Source: Candidatus Gastranaerophilales bacterium
Lineage (GTDB): Bacteria; Cyanobacteriota; Vampirovibrionia; Gastranaerophilales; Gastranaerophilaceae
DNA length: 64,000 nt
Direction: 5' to 3'
Assembly (NCBI GenBank): GCA_944322745.1
Contig: CALUPV010000004.1
Span: 62,001 to 126,000, forward strand
Shown here: positions 8,882 through 18,084 of the stretch, piece by piece
How positions within the stretch are numbered: the stretch's first letter is position 1
Layout: every line of letters begins with the position of its first letter
The notes under the pieces: model-generated
What the model was told of the DNA's origin: nothing
Database searches by the model: none
What the model saw: the letters and a program-made list of their open reading frames with translations, nothing else
Program-made: the position numbers and the translations under genes

Positions 8882-10003
8882 TTATTTTACAAAATTTCTA
8901 ATAATAAAACCTATTAATGATTGTGATTTATTTTCTAATAATAAGCTATTTCTTATCTCATTCAAGTTATTATCAAAAATGCAGTTATTATTAAAAATGC
9001 TATTAACTATGATTCTGCAGAATTTGAAATAATCAATGCTTTTTTTGTTTCTCAATGCAATATCATCAAAGTTCTTTGTGATAACACCAACATCCACTAA
9101 AGAACTAAAAAAACAATTAAATCCGTTCTTATTTGCATAATACTGGAAATCTATCATTTCATTGTAATTATATTTACAAACAACAAAGTTTAAAGTAACA
9201 TTCTTTAACTGTTTACTATCGAAGAGATATTTAATATATTCTAAATTTTCAATTAGTCTGTTATAACTAGCTCCAACAACAATCTTTTCATATGTTGATT
9301 TTTTAATAGCATGCATAGATACAGAAACACTTTCTACTTTATTCTCAAGATTATATTCTTTAAGATTTTTCTCAGTAAATCCCAAAGCATTAGTACAGAA
9401 ATCAAAACTTATATTTGGATATTTTTTTGTTATTTCTAATATTAACTCTTTAGCAAGGGGACTAAAAAATACCTCTCCTTGTCCATTCATAAAAATTTTT
9501 TTTGCATTTCTGCACATAGAAACTATTCGTGGAATTAAAACTTCTCTAAACTGTTTTTCCTTATTATTGCGAACAATATGTTCGCTTCTACACATAAAAC
9601 ATTTAACATTACAGATATTATCTATATGAAGCCTTAACTCAAGAGGGTATGTAATTCCCATACTTTCATGACAATTAAAATTCTGATAATGCAAATCTAT
9701 ACTAGGAGCATTACAATAATTAAAATCACAATATTTATAATCAGAATTAAGAATATCTTTTTTAAAAATTAATGCCGTTTGAGAAAGAGATATATCTTCG
9801 AATGATGAATCATATAGGTTACCAACTTTATATGACGTATTATTGCATCTTGGAAAGCAAAAATATACATTACCATCCAAATCGATCTCAACTAATTCAA
9901 AAGGACGCTTACAAACAAATTTTTCATTATATTTAGACTCAAAAGATTCTAATAAAATTTCTTTATTTTTCACAAACTCAAATCCTTGAAACATAGAGTA
10001 CAT
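8882..10003 (-). CDS. Radical SAM protein with N-terminal SPASM/twitch-like module (array member 7)
   Basis: 373 residues, the longest array member. After about 30 extra residues comes the Cys module: C31, IDLDGNVYFC (C49), C53, then VGNLYDSSFEDI, C92 and C97. The core motif is C131/C135/C138 (CNVKCFMC). The SAM-binding loop reads MNGQGEVFF, so GGE is replaced by GQGE. It is related to member 5 (shared plan PFExxEIDxDGN ... YKYCxxNxC) but not close to the MKFxCC subgroup. It is convergent with the second TPR gene (7-base gap) and divergent from the first SGNH-like gene. Substrate unknown. Confidence 0.83.
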   Translation of the reverse strand: MYSMFQGFEFVKNKEILLESFESKYNEKFVCKRPFELVEIDLDGNVYFCFPRCNNTSYKVGNLYDSSFEDISLSQTALIFKKDILNSDYKYCDFNYCNAPSIDLHYQNFNCHESMGITYPLELRLHIDNICNVKCFMCRSEHIVRNNKEKQFREVLIPRIVSMCRNAKKIFMNGQGEVFFSPLAKELILEITKKYPNISFDFCTNALGFTEKNLKEYNLENKVESVSVSMHAIKKSTYEKIVVGASYNRLIENLEYIKYLFDSKQLKNVTLNFVVCKYNYNEMIDFQYYANKNGFNCFFSSLVDVGVITKNFDDIALRNKKSIDYFKFCRIIVNSIFNNNCIFDNNLNEIRNSLLLENKSQSLIGFIIRNFVK

Positions 10004-10040
10004 TTATTATATAATACAGTCAATTACAGGGGATGTAAAT

Positions 10041-11288
10041 ATGAAATTATCTAACAAAACAAAGATTATAATTATACTCAGCAACTTTTTTTTGTTTATA
10101 GTTCTATTCTTTATTTTAGACATATGCATATATTACAGATATTTATATATGTCCAGCCAATACAAATATCCCTATAAAGGTATCTCATACATAAAGAGAA
10201 TATCTAAAAATTTTTCGAAAGAAAAAATAGAAAAAGAAATATTTGAACAAAATTTTCGTCCTATTGAAAACAAAGATTCCTCAAATGCTCCTATTATATT
10301 ATTTGGATGTTCTTTTGTAGAGGGACATATGCTTAACGAAAAAGAAACTATGTCATATAAATTAGGACAGCAAGCTAACGCACCAATCTATAACAGAGCC
10401 AAAGGAGGTTGGGGACCACAGCATATGCTGTTTCAATTAAGATCTCCATTGTTATACAAAGAAATAAGAAAGCCATCATTTATAATATATACATTTATAG
10501 AAGATCATACAACAAGAGGATTTATCAGCTCTGATTCTATTTTATATGGAGGACTTCCAACATTCACATACAAGAAAGAAGGAAACTCCCTAAAATATTC
10601 AGAAATTGAGAATTACATATTCAAGTTTCCTCTACTTTGTTTAATAAAAAAATGCATTTTTTACACAAAAGTTTCAAAGGAACAAAAAGCAGAAATGACA
10701 AAACTGCATTTTTTAGAAGCAAAGAAAGCTATTGAAAAACATTGGAAAGGGGTTCCATTTATAATTTTTTTATTTGATAGTAATTATGCAATACTAGCAA
10801 GTATTGATGCATTGAGAGATTCCGGAATACACATTATTACTTATCAAGAGCTAATGTCTGCAGCTCCACACAAACCAGAATACACAATTTCTGAATATGA
10901 TGTCCATCCAAATGCAAAAGCTTGGGATATAATTACGCCCAAATTATATTATTATATAAACAATATAAACTCACAAGATATAACAATTAGCCAATATATT
11001 GAAAAAGATTTATTAGATTATTTTAGCAAAAATGAAGACGAAAAAATCAAAAATATAAAAGACTTAATCACAAAAAGAGAATTTGCAAGTGCATTTTCCT
11101 TATGCGCATATGACAGAGAACTTATAAAACAAAAAAAAACAACAAAGTACAGGGCCTCACTTGCATATATAATATGGTGTTTTGGAAATTTTATTGATTT
11201 TACAAAAACAAAATCAGTTCAAAATTTTTTCACAAAAATTGCAAAAAAAATCAACCCTCAAAATTCAATGTATAACAATACAGATTAA
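10041..11288 (+). CDS. Membrane-anchored SGNH-hydrolase-like protein
   Basis: 415 residues. One N-terminal membrane helix (about residues 9-31) should place the rest outside the cytoplasm. SGNH/GDSL-type blocks: FGCS with candidate nucleophile S91 (GCS instead of GDS), a Gly-rich second block (AKGGWG, about 120-125), and YDVHP with D287 and H289 near the end of the domain. The expected Asn of block III is not evident; that position reads EDH. Such enzymes remove or transfer O-acetyl groups on polysaccharides. An AGGGG ribosome-binding site supports the start. It is followed by a shorter paralogue. The last 100 residues have no recognised motif. Confidence 0.7.
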   Translation: MKLSNKTKIIIILSNFFLFIVLFFILDICIYYRYLYMSSQYKYPYKGISYIKRISKNFSKEKIEKEIFEQNFRPIENKDSSNAPIILFGCSFVEGHMLNEKETMSYKLGQQANAPIYNRAKGGWGPQHMLFQLRSPLLYKEIRKPSFIIYTFIEDHTTRGFISSDSILYGGLPTFTYKKEGNSLKYSEIENYIFKFPLLCLIKKCIFYTKVSKEQKAEMTKLHFLEAKKAIEKHWKGVPFIIFLFDSNYAILASIDALRDSGIHIITYQELMSAAPHKPEYTISEYDVHPNAKAWDIITPKLYYYINNINSQDITISQYIEKDLLDYFSKNEDEKIKNIKDLITKREFASAFSLCAYDRELIKQKKTTKYRASLAYIIWCFGNFIDFTKTKSVQNFFTKIAKKINPQNSMYNNTD

Positions 11289-11370
11289 AGATTAAAATAG
11301 AATTGAATTTTCTAAAAATAATTTGCCTTTTACTTATACATATTGTAATATTAGTAAGAGAAGAGAGAAT

Positions 11371-12357
11371 ATGAAAATAAAATATTTAAAAATAATAATT
11401 ATTAATATTTTAATTCTAATTTTATTGTTTCTACTATTCAATTACTTTGTATACAAGTTTTTATACAACTGTATAGAATATAATCAATCTGTAAAAAATA
11501 ATAGACCTTTTTCATTTAAAAGACAAGAAATTAGTTTTGACAGGATAAAAGAAATATATGATATAAGAAAACCGGTTGGATTAGAATATAATTCACCTGC
11601 AATTATTATATTTGGATGTTCATATGCATACGGTTATTTACTAGAAGAAAATCAGACCTTTGGTTATAAATTATCTCAAAGATTAAAAAGACCAGTATAT
11701 AATTTGGGTTCTTCAGGAATAAGCCCACAATTTGATTTAATAAGAATAAGAAATCATGATATTGATAATATTCTCAAAAAAACGGAATATGTAATTATAG
11801 TAACAATAGGAGATCACGCACTAAGAGTTCACACTAATTCAAATGGTTTTCCAGACGAGTATATATGGCCAAGATATGACAAGAAAGGAAATAAATTAGT
11901 ACTACATAAAAGTCATTTCCCAATAATAGAAGGGTCTTATTTATACAAATATATTGAAAAACGTTTCTTCAATTTTTTAATGAAAACAGAAATAGAATTT
12001 GTACAAGATTATATATTTGACTATGTAAAACTACATTATGAGACAATAAGAAATGAAATACATAAAATCAATCCTAATATAAAAATTATTATACTATTAT
12101 ACTATGATCAACCTGATAGAGAATTATTTTTAAATTCCCCCAGATGGAAAGAACTAGAAGATGAGGGTTTTATTTTCATTGATTTAAAAAAGGAATTACC
12201 TGTGATGTTTAATAAATACGATTATAGAATACCGGGTGACGGACATCCTAATGAAAGAGCATGGGAAAAAACTACTGATTTAATTATTAACAAACTAAAA
12301 ATCATAAAGAAAGAAGATAATGAAGATTTAAATCAAAATAACAATATTACTCATTAG
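11371..12357 (+). CDS. Membrane-anchored SGNH-hydrolase-like protein (second copy)
   Basis: 328 residues from the ATG at 11371, chosen over a TTG 48 bases upstream because AGAAGAGAG sits just before it. One membrane helix at residues 8-30. Motifs: FGCSYAYG with S84, NLGSSG as block II, and GDGHPNERAW with D290 and H292. Block III reads IGDH, again without the expected Asn. It shares plan and key residues with the preceding gene, so the pair arose by duplication. Surface glycan deacetylation or acyl transfer is the likeliest role; a non-catalytic carbohydrate-binding role is also possible. Confidence 0.7.
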   Translation: MKIKYLKIIIINILILILLFLLFNYFVYKFLYNCIEYNQSVKNNRPFSFKRQEISFDRIKEIYDIRKPVGLEYNSPAIIIFGCSYAYGYLLEENQTFGYKLSQRLKRPVYNLGSSGISPQFDLIRIRNHDIDNILKKTEYVIIVTIGDHALRVHTNSNGFPDEYIWPRYDKKGNKLVLHKSHFPIIEGSYLYKYIEKRFFNFLMKTEIEFVQDYIFDYVKLHYETIRNEIHKINPNIKIIILLYYDQPDRELFLNSPRWKELEDEGFIFIDLKKELPVMFNKYDYRIPGDGHPNERAWEKTTDLIINKLKIIKKEDNEDLNQNNNITH

Positions 12358-12456
12358 CAACAAAAGCTTAAACAAGAAATATCTTTTATTAGATTTATGA
12401 TAAAATAAACATATTACAAATTATTGTAATACTTTTTATGAGGCATATAAAATATA

Positions 12457-13443
12457 ATGAATTATTGTTCAGAACTAAATAATGTTTTAACCTTCTTTCC
12501 TGATGCGGTTCGTTCTTGTTGTGTATTGGGGAACATTGGACCTGTTTATATTGAAAACTATGATGGTAATATTAAGAATTTCAATATTGAATTATTGAAG
12601 AAAAAGAAGAAACAATTTTTCACAGATTTAGAAAATGGCAATTACGATAATATTCCATGTTCAAACTGTATATACAAGAAAGAGAAGACAGAAAATGACA
12701 ATTATTCTGATCAATTTGAACTGATTTATTTGAATAACTGGACACAATGTAATTGCGGCTGTTATTACTGTGATAGACTTAAATACTCAAAAGGCATAAT
12801 TACAAAAGGTAAAGTAAGAAGTGAATACTATGACGCTTTACCAATTATAAAAGGACTATACAAAAATAATCTTTTAAATAGAGATAAATTAAGAATTGTA
12901 TTTCACGGTGGAGATTTGTCAGTTTTAAAAGAGTTTGAGCCTCTTGTAAAATTATTTTTAAAAGAAGGTGTCGCTAAGATAGATTTTTCATCTAACAATA
13001 TAATTTATCAACCAATTATAAGTAAATGCCTAAAGAATGGAATCGCATCATTAAATATGTCATTAGATGCAGGAACACGTGAAACATATAAAAAAATAAA
13101 GAAAGTAGATAAATTTAATGATGTAATTAAAAACTTAAAAAGATATGTAAAAGAATCAAAAAATGATAATCCCGAAATAAATGTAAAATATATAATTTTA
13201 AAAGGGATGAATGACAACGAAGAGGAAATTACAAAATTTATAGAAAAAATGGTAGATATTGGTATAAAGAGGGTATCCTTGCATATAGAACATAAATATG
13301 CTATTGAATTATTTGAAAACAAATCAGCATTACCAGCCAATTATAAAACACTTATTAACTTATTTTTTGATTTATGCAAAAAATACCAGTTATACTTTGA
13401 TACCCCAGATAATGTTATGAATTACATTTTGACAAAAGATTAA
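12457..13443 (+). CDS. Radical SAM protein, Cys-rich N-terminal family (array member 8)
   Basis: 328 residues. N-terminal C4 and C21-C22, CSNC at 68-71, and the radical SAM motif C98/C102/C105 (QCNCGCYYC). The SAM-binding loop is HGGDLSV (150-156): Asp replaces the Glu of GGE, a conservative but rare change. SLDAGT replaces SVDAGT, and KYIILKGMNDN matches the later strand. It is most similar to member 1, with the same CNCGCxYC spacing and a V-LKEF segment after the GG motif. The stop overlaps the end of the convergent member 9 by 4 bases. A weak GAGG ribosome-binding site lies upstream. Confidence 0.85.
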   Translation: MNYCSELNNVLTFFPDAVRSCCVLGNIGPVYIENYDGNIKNFNIELLKKKKKQFFTDLENGNYDNIPCSNCIYKKEKTENDNYSDQFELIYLNNWTQCNCGCYYCDRLKYSKGIITKGKVRSEYYDALPIIKGLYKNNLLNRDKLRIVFHGGDLSVLKEFEPLVKLFLKEGVAKIDFSSNNIIYQPIISKCLKNGIASLNMSLDAGTRETYKKIKKVDKFNDVIKNLKRYVKESKNDNPEINVKYIILKGMNDNEEEITKFIEKMVDIGIKRVSLHIEHKYAIELFENKSALPANYKTLINLFFDLCKKYQLYFDTPDNVMNYILTKD

Positions 13444-14471
13444 ATATTATTAAAATATCTATCCGCATAAACGCCATCATCAAATCTGTATTTTTCCCAG
13501 AATGGATTTGCATATTTACCAATTGTTAGCATAGTTAGAGCCCTATTTGCAATAGTAAATGATATATTCAATTTTTCAACTTTTTCACGTGTTGAATCAA
13601 ACAATCTAAAAATATGATCAGATATATTTTCTCTATTTGCCTCAAAATAATTAGCATCTATTCCAAGAACAATGCTTCTAACACCTGCATTCACACAATT
13701 ATCAATAAATTTATTTATTTCTTCTTCATTATCATTGTAACCAGGGACAATTATATATTTTATATTGACTAAATAATCCTTTGTTTGTTTTCTTATATAC
13801 TTTTTTATATTCGACCATACTTTTTTATAAGTATTAACTTGTTTAATTCGTCTATGAACATCCTGAGAACCGGCATCAACCGAGATAATAACACAAGAAT
13901 TTCCCTTTTTCAGCCTTTCTGCAAGTTTTCTAGAATAATCAACACCCGAACTATTCACAATAATAAAGTAGTTTAATTTTGTCAGTATATCAATAATTTT
14001 ATTTGCTTCTTTCAGGCAGGTAAATTCTCCACCTGAGAAATTAGCAATACCATCTTTATCTAAAATATCATATTCAATCATTTTTTTTAGAATAGGAGAT
14101 ATTTCATAAGTTTTTTGTGAATTATAAAATTTCTTGTCTTTAGCAGAGAAACAATAAATGCAATTCGAATTACATTTAGTCCAGTGCTGAATCATCAACA
14201 ATTTTATTTTTGATAATTCTTGCAGTTCATCCCACTCTTTTAAATCAGTACAACCTAAGCAATTGGGATAAACCATCCCTTTTCTTACACAATCTGCAAT
14301 TTCTCTTTTTTTCTTAACTAAAGCTTCAATATCAAATGACTTAGGGTTAAAGTCTTTTAATAGGATTATGTTTCCTCCGCCAATATGACTAACCTGAGAA
14401 CACATTGCTATTATGTTATTTGGTCTAAACTCCATTCCGTGATTGATAAAACCACAACTTTTATAACTCAT
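13440..14471 (-). CDS. Radical SAM protein, Cys-rich N-terminal family (array member 9)
   Basis: 343 residues from the ATG at 14471; another ATG at 14483 would add four residues. The inner start puts the first Cys at residue 6, as in the relatives. CLGC at 71-74, then the core C100/C104/C107 (KCNSNCIYC). The SAM motif is SGGEFTC, followed by SVDAGS and KYIIVPGYNDN. The CNSNCIYC core matches member 10. It is tail-to-tail with member 8. The C-terminal 40 residues (ending in RYFNNI) are unique to this copy. Confidence 0.84.
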   Translation of the reverse strand: MSYKSCGFINHGMEFRPNNIIAMCSQVSHIGGGNIILLKDFNPKSFDIEALVKKKREIADCVRKGMVYPNCLGCTDLKEWDELQELSKIKLLMIQHWTKCNSNCIYCFSAKDKKFYNSQKTYEISPILKKMIEYDILDKDGIANFSGGEFTCLKEANKIIDILTKLNYFIIVNSSGVDYSRKLAERLKKGNSCVIISVDAGSQDVHRRIKQVNTYKKVWSNIKKYIRKQTKDYLVNIKYIIVPGYNDNEEEINKFIDNCVNAGVRSIVLGIDANYFEANRENISDHIFRLFDSTREKVEKLNISFTIANRALTMLTIGKYANPFWEKYRFDDGVYADRYFNNI

Positions 14472-14571
14472 AAAAATACCCATTAATCTATAGATAATTA
14501 TATAATAGTGTACAAAGAGAGTAAAGCAAATATATCAAAATGAAGCATTACTATAATACATAAAATAAATA

Positions 14572-15594
14572 TCAAATAGATTTTCCACATAACTTCTGAT
14601 AAACATATTCAATATTAGGAAAAAGAATATAAGGTAGCCCATTTTCTTTTGCTTTAGAAATCCAAAAATCAGCAAGTTGCTTCAAATGATTTAATAATTT
14701 TTCTTCATAATTCATTTCATTTAAAAGTTGGTTAAAAACATTTAACGCAACTTGTGTTGCTCCATTCTTTTTAGATTGTTTAATAAATTCTTCCAATTCT
14801 TTTTCTGAATCATTTATTCCAGGAACCAAAACATATTTAGTACATAGACGCATAGTGTAATTTTTATTTCTAGCTTTTGAATATTTTTTGAAATTATGCC
14901 AAACTTTGTCAAATGACTTAACTCCTTTTGTTCTTTCGTGGCATTTTTTAGTTCCTGCGTCAATTGATATCATAAGACTTATTGCATTTTCTTTTATTCC
15001 TCTTTCTATTGCTTTTGAGTATTGAATATTATTTGTATGTATAATTATATTTTTAAAACCATTATCTATAAAGAAATTTATTATTTCATCGAATTTAGGA
15101 TATAAAGTGGGTTCTCCACCTGCAAAATCAATTTCCGCATCCTCTGCTAATACATTATTAGCAATCATATCTTTTATAATAGCCAACATATCATAAGGCT
15201 CTTCATACTCTTTATAATATTCATAAAAGTTAGGAGCTTTTGCCGATATCACTTCAGCATGTCCCAAACAATATATACAATTAGAATTACATATCTGCCA
15301 AGGTGAAAGTAAAACATAATGAATCTTTCTATCATCAATAAAATTCATATCTGTTATTTGCTGACAGTCCTTGCATTCATATCTTTCACAACCATTATTA
15401 ATAGCTTCAATTTCTTTAGAACGTTCTTCAAAAAATTTTGTCCAATTTATCTTTTCACCATTAAATACTTCATCTGATATTTTAGGCCAACCTGTTCCAT
15501 TCATAGCATTTGTTAAAGTACAATATGTAATACCTATTTCTTTATAATTAAAGCAAATTGAAGTATTTAAATTATTACAAATTCTCATATACAA
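14572..15594 (-). CDS. Radical SAM protein, Cys-rich N-terminal family (array member 10)
   Basis: 340 residues. Cysteines at 6, 14, 25, 69, 74 and 77 (CKDC), then the core C102/C106/C109 (CNSNCIYC) and canonical AGGEPTL. SIDAGTKKCHERTKGVKSF and KYVLVPGINDS follow. This copy is distinct: between the core and the GGE motif it has about 15 extra residues rich in Glu and Tyr, and its N-terminal loop lacks the Cys-Cys pair. It lies upstream of member 9 on the same strand across 100 bp and is divergent from member 11. No strong ribosome-binding site is visible. Confidence 0.84.
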   Translation of the reverse strand: MYMRICNNLNTSICFNYKEIGITYCTLTNAMNGTGWPKISDEVFNGEKINWTKFFEERSKEIEAINNGCERYECKDCQQITDMNFIDDRKIHYVLLSPWQICNSNCIYCLGHAEVISAKAPNFYEYYKEYEEPYDMLAIIKDMIANNVLAEDAEIDFAGGEPTLYPKFDEIINFFIDNGFKNIIIHTNNIQYSKAIERGIKENAISLMISIDAGTKKCHERTKGVKSFDKVWHNFKKYSKARNKNYTMRLCTKYVLVPGINDSEKELEEFIKQSKKNGATQVALNVFNQLLNEMNYEEKLLNHLKQLADFWISKAKENGLPYILFPNIEYVYQKLCGKSI

Positions 15595-15695
15595 ACCACA
15601 TTAAAATATTTAAATAATGAATATTGTAGCATTTAATTAATACATAGACCAATAGTTTATAATATGTTAAAATTCTAGCTAAAAAAGGAAGAAAA

Positions 15696-16673
15696 ATGAA
15701 ATTTAAATGCTGTGAATGGGCATTATACCACTTAGTTATAAATGCAGATGATTTAACATATTGCTGCGCATCATTTGATAAAAAACTTACATTTAAAGAG
15801 AGTTATCACGGTGAACTGATTGATGTTGATGAATACATACAAAACCGTAAGAATTATATAGAACAATGTAAAAAAGGTAATTATCCTGAAGTTTGTAAAG
15901 ATTGCCCAACTCTTATAGAAAGAGATTGGGATGAAGAACCGGGATTTATTGACGTTTCTGTGTCCAATAGAACAAAATGCAGTTGTGATTGCATATATTG
16001 TATTATTTCAGGTGGAGGGAAAGCAGAAATCAAAAGAGATTTAAATACCAGAAATACATACGATGTAAAACCATTATTAACACAGTTAAAAGAAAAAAAT
16101 ATGTTTAAATCAGGTTGCCATTTTATTATAGGTGGCGGTGAATGCGCTGAATATCCTAAAGGTGAATTAAAATGGCTTATAGACTTTGTTTTTTCACAAA
16201 ATAGCTCAATAGAATTTCTCAGTGCAGGTATAACTTATTCTGAAGATATCACTCAAGCCTTAAAATCAGGACAAACTAAATTAAAAGTTTCTGTAGATGC
16301 AGGAACAAAGAAAATTTATGAACAAATTAAAAGAGTAAAAGGTTATGATTCTGTTTGGAAAAATCTTAAAAAATATATAGATGCCTCAAGAAAAAATCCA
16401 AAAGCAGAAGTAACAATTAAATATATAATAATTCCCGGGCTAAATGACAACATAAAAGAAGCAAAAGAATTTATAAAACGCTGTAATAAATTAAAATGTA
16501 AAAAAATAGAAATAAATGTTGAATTTTATTGGATGAATGAGAATTATGACAAACCAATTTCTGATAATTTAAAAGAAGTATTAATGTTTTTTAAAAAACA
16601 ACCTAATCTTTGTTTTTCATCAAATATATCAACACATGTCAGTAATTGGCTAAAAAAGAATATTGAAAAATAA
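15696..16673 (+). CDS. Radical SAM protein, MKFxCC subgroup (array member 11)
   Basis: 325 residues beginning MKFKCC, with C23-C24, CKDC at 67-70 and IERDWDE after it. The core is C95/C99/C102 (KCSCDCIYC). The SAM motif GGGECAEYP has Cys after GGE as in members 3 and 4. SVDAGTKKIYEQIKRVKGY, then KYIIIPGLNDN. The AAGGAAG ribosome-binding site is the strongest in the array. It ends the compact part of the array; the next genes are lineage-type hypotheticals and a GT9 glycosyltransferase. Confidence 0.88.
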   Translation: MKFKCCEWALYHLVINADDLTYCCASFDKKLTFKESYHGELIDVDEYIQNRKNYIEQCKKGNYPEVCKDCPTLIERDWDEEPGFIDVSVSNRTKCSCDCIYCIISGGGKAEIKRDLNTRNTYDVKPLLTQLKEKNMFKSGCHFIIGGGECAEYPKGELKWLIDFVFSQNSSIEFLSAGITYSEDITQALKSGQTKLKVSVDAGTKKIYEQIKRVKGYDSVWKNLKKYIDASRKNPKAEVTIKYIIIPGLNDNIKEAKEFIKRCNKLKCKKIEINVEFYWMNENYDKPISDNLKEVLMFFKKQPNLCFSSNISTHVSNWLKKNIEK

Positions 16674-16794
16674 TTAATTTAATATAATTTTAATAAGAAA
16701 AATATAATTAACAATAGTTTACATATAAAAAGAGCTTATCAATATTTTTTTTCACAATATTTGTTATTTTTACAAGAATCAAGGAACAGTAAGA

Positions 16795-18051
16795 ATGCAA
16801 ATATCAAGAATTTTTAATTTAAACAACAGTCCTTGTTTTGGCGGAATAAAAAGTCCATATATGGACGAAACAGGAAATTATATAATTCCAATAAAGACTT
16901 GTCCTTCAGCAGATGATATTAATGCTGCTATTAAAGCAACAACAAAAATTGATAAAACTAAAAAAGATATGGAAGGTTGCAACGGAAAAGCTTTCTTTTT
17001 TGGAGAAGATTTAATTGTAAAGACCTATAAAGCCGGAAATAAAAAAGATTCTTCTATTCCGGAAAGAGAAATAAAAATGCTTGATAAAATGTACGACTTG
17101 GGTATTCATTTCCCAAATTCACAAGATGGTTGTTATGCATTTATAACACCTTCAGAAGAATACTATTTAGTATCCACAAAAGTAGAAGGAGAAAATCCCA
17201 ATCCGAGTGCAATGAACTTAACAAAAGAAAATTTATTCAGCTTAATTAATATAATTTGCGATATGGATAAAGGACAATATGAACCTTCACAAAAAACCTT
17301 TTATAGATTCATGAATTATGATTTTAACGGAAAGAACATTAAAGTAACACCGAAAAAAGCAGGTGTATATGACTTTGAATATTCCCAAATTGAAAATATT
17401 GTAAACAAAATTCAAGAAAGAATTTATGGTGGTATAAATGGTGTAAATTGCCATCAATCTGATACTTCCTTTTTACCATCCAGCCTAAGATCTTTTGAAT
17501 TATGGACATTACATAATTATTTATTAAAATCACCAAATGCAGATAAAACTTTTAATGATTATTTATCTGTAAAAAGAAAATATCATTATGAAATGTCGTT
17601 ATATTATAGAGAAATTGCCCAAGATTGTTATTTTAGTGAAATATTAGAAAATATTGCAAGAAAAGAAAAGGCTCATGCATCATTACTTCGTACAGATGAA
17701 AATGGAAAGATCTCAAAAGATATAAAAAAGGCTGAAGCAATAAAAATTCAAATGGCAAGTTTCTTACATCAAAGAACACCATTCTGTGCAACAGGGATTG
17801 TCAATCCGGAACAACTAAAACAATATGTGACTGATTCAATAGACTTTTTTAGCAAGCAACTTAATATAGCTAAAGAAAATAATGATAAGAACAGAATCAT
17901 GTATTATGAGGATTGCATGGAACTCTTTTCAAGTTGGAAAATGGTAATTCCTGAAATTGAATATCTTATTAAAAATGATATAAGTTATTTTATGCATAAG
18001 ATAACAAAAGAAAGAATGAAAACTCTAAATGATGTTTTAACCTTAGAATAA
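16795..18051 (+). CDS. Unknown protein with kinase-like motifs
   Basis: 418 residues, not recognised as a named family. The first 20 residues hold the stub NSPCFGG, like the SFKG-type stubs of three other proteins here. Residues 61-93 resemble a protein-kinase or aminoglycoside-phosphotransferase N-lobe: a Gly-containing loop (GCNGKAFFFG), a VKTYK strand with K76, and a helix with E92 (PEREIKML). VYDFEYSQ at 191-198 looks like the metal-binding Asp-Phe motif. No clear HxD catalytic loop is seen, so it could be a pseudokinase, a distant kinase, or a chance resemblance. The C-terminal half is helical and Lys/Glu-rich. No signal peptide. Confidence 0.6.
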   Translation: MQISRIFNLNNSPCFGGIKSPYMDETGNYIIPIKTCPSADDINAAIKATTKIDKTKKDMEGCNGKAFFFGEDLIVKTYKAGNKKDSSIPEREIKMLDKMYDLGIHFPNSQDGCYAFITPSEEYYLVSTKVEGENPNPSAMNLTKENLFSLINIICDMDKGQYEPSQKTFYRFMNYDFNGKNIKVTPKKAGVYDFEYSQIENIVNKIQERIYGGINGVNCHQSDTSFLPSSLRSFELWTLHNYLLKSPNADKTFNDYLSVKRKYHYEMSLYYREIAQDCYFSEILENIARKEKAHASLLRTDENGKISKDIKKAEAIKIQMASFLHQRTPFCATGIVNPEQLKQYVTDSIDFFSKQLNIAKENNDKNRIMYYEDCMELFSSWKMVIPEIEYLIKNDISYFMHKITKERMKTLNDVLTLE

Positions 18052-18084
18052 AAAACTAAATCTAAGATATATACAAACAAACTA

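Noticed and set aside
824-16673. Ribosomally made peptide (RiPP) cluster with radical SAM maturases
   Set aside because: No short precursor-like ORF with a repeated core, and no peptide protease or exporter, is present in the array; the TPR mini-proteins are folded repeats, not precursors.
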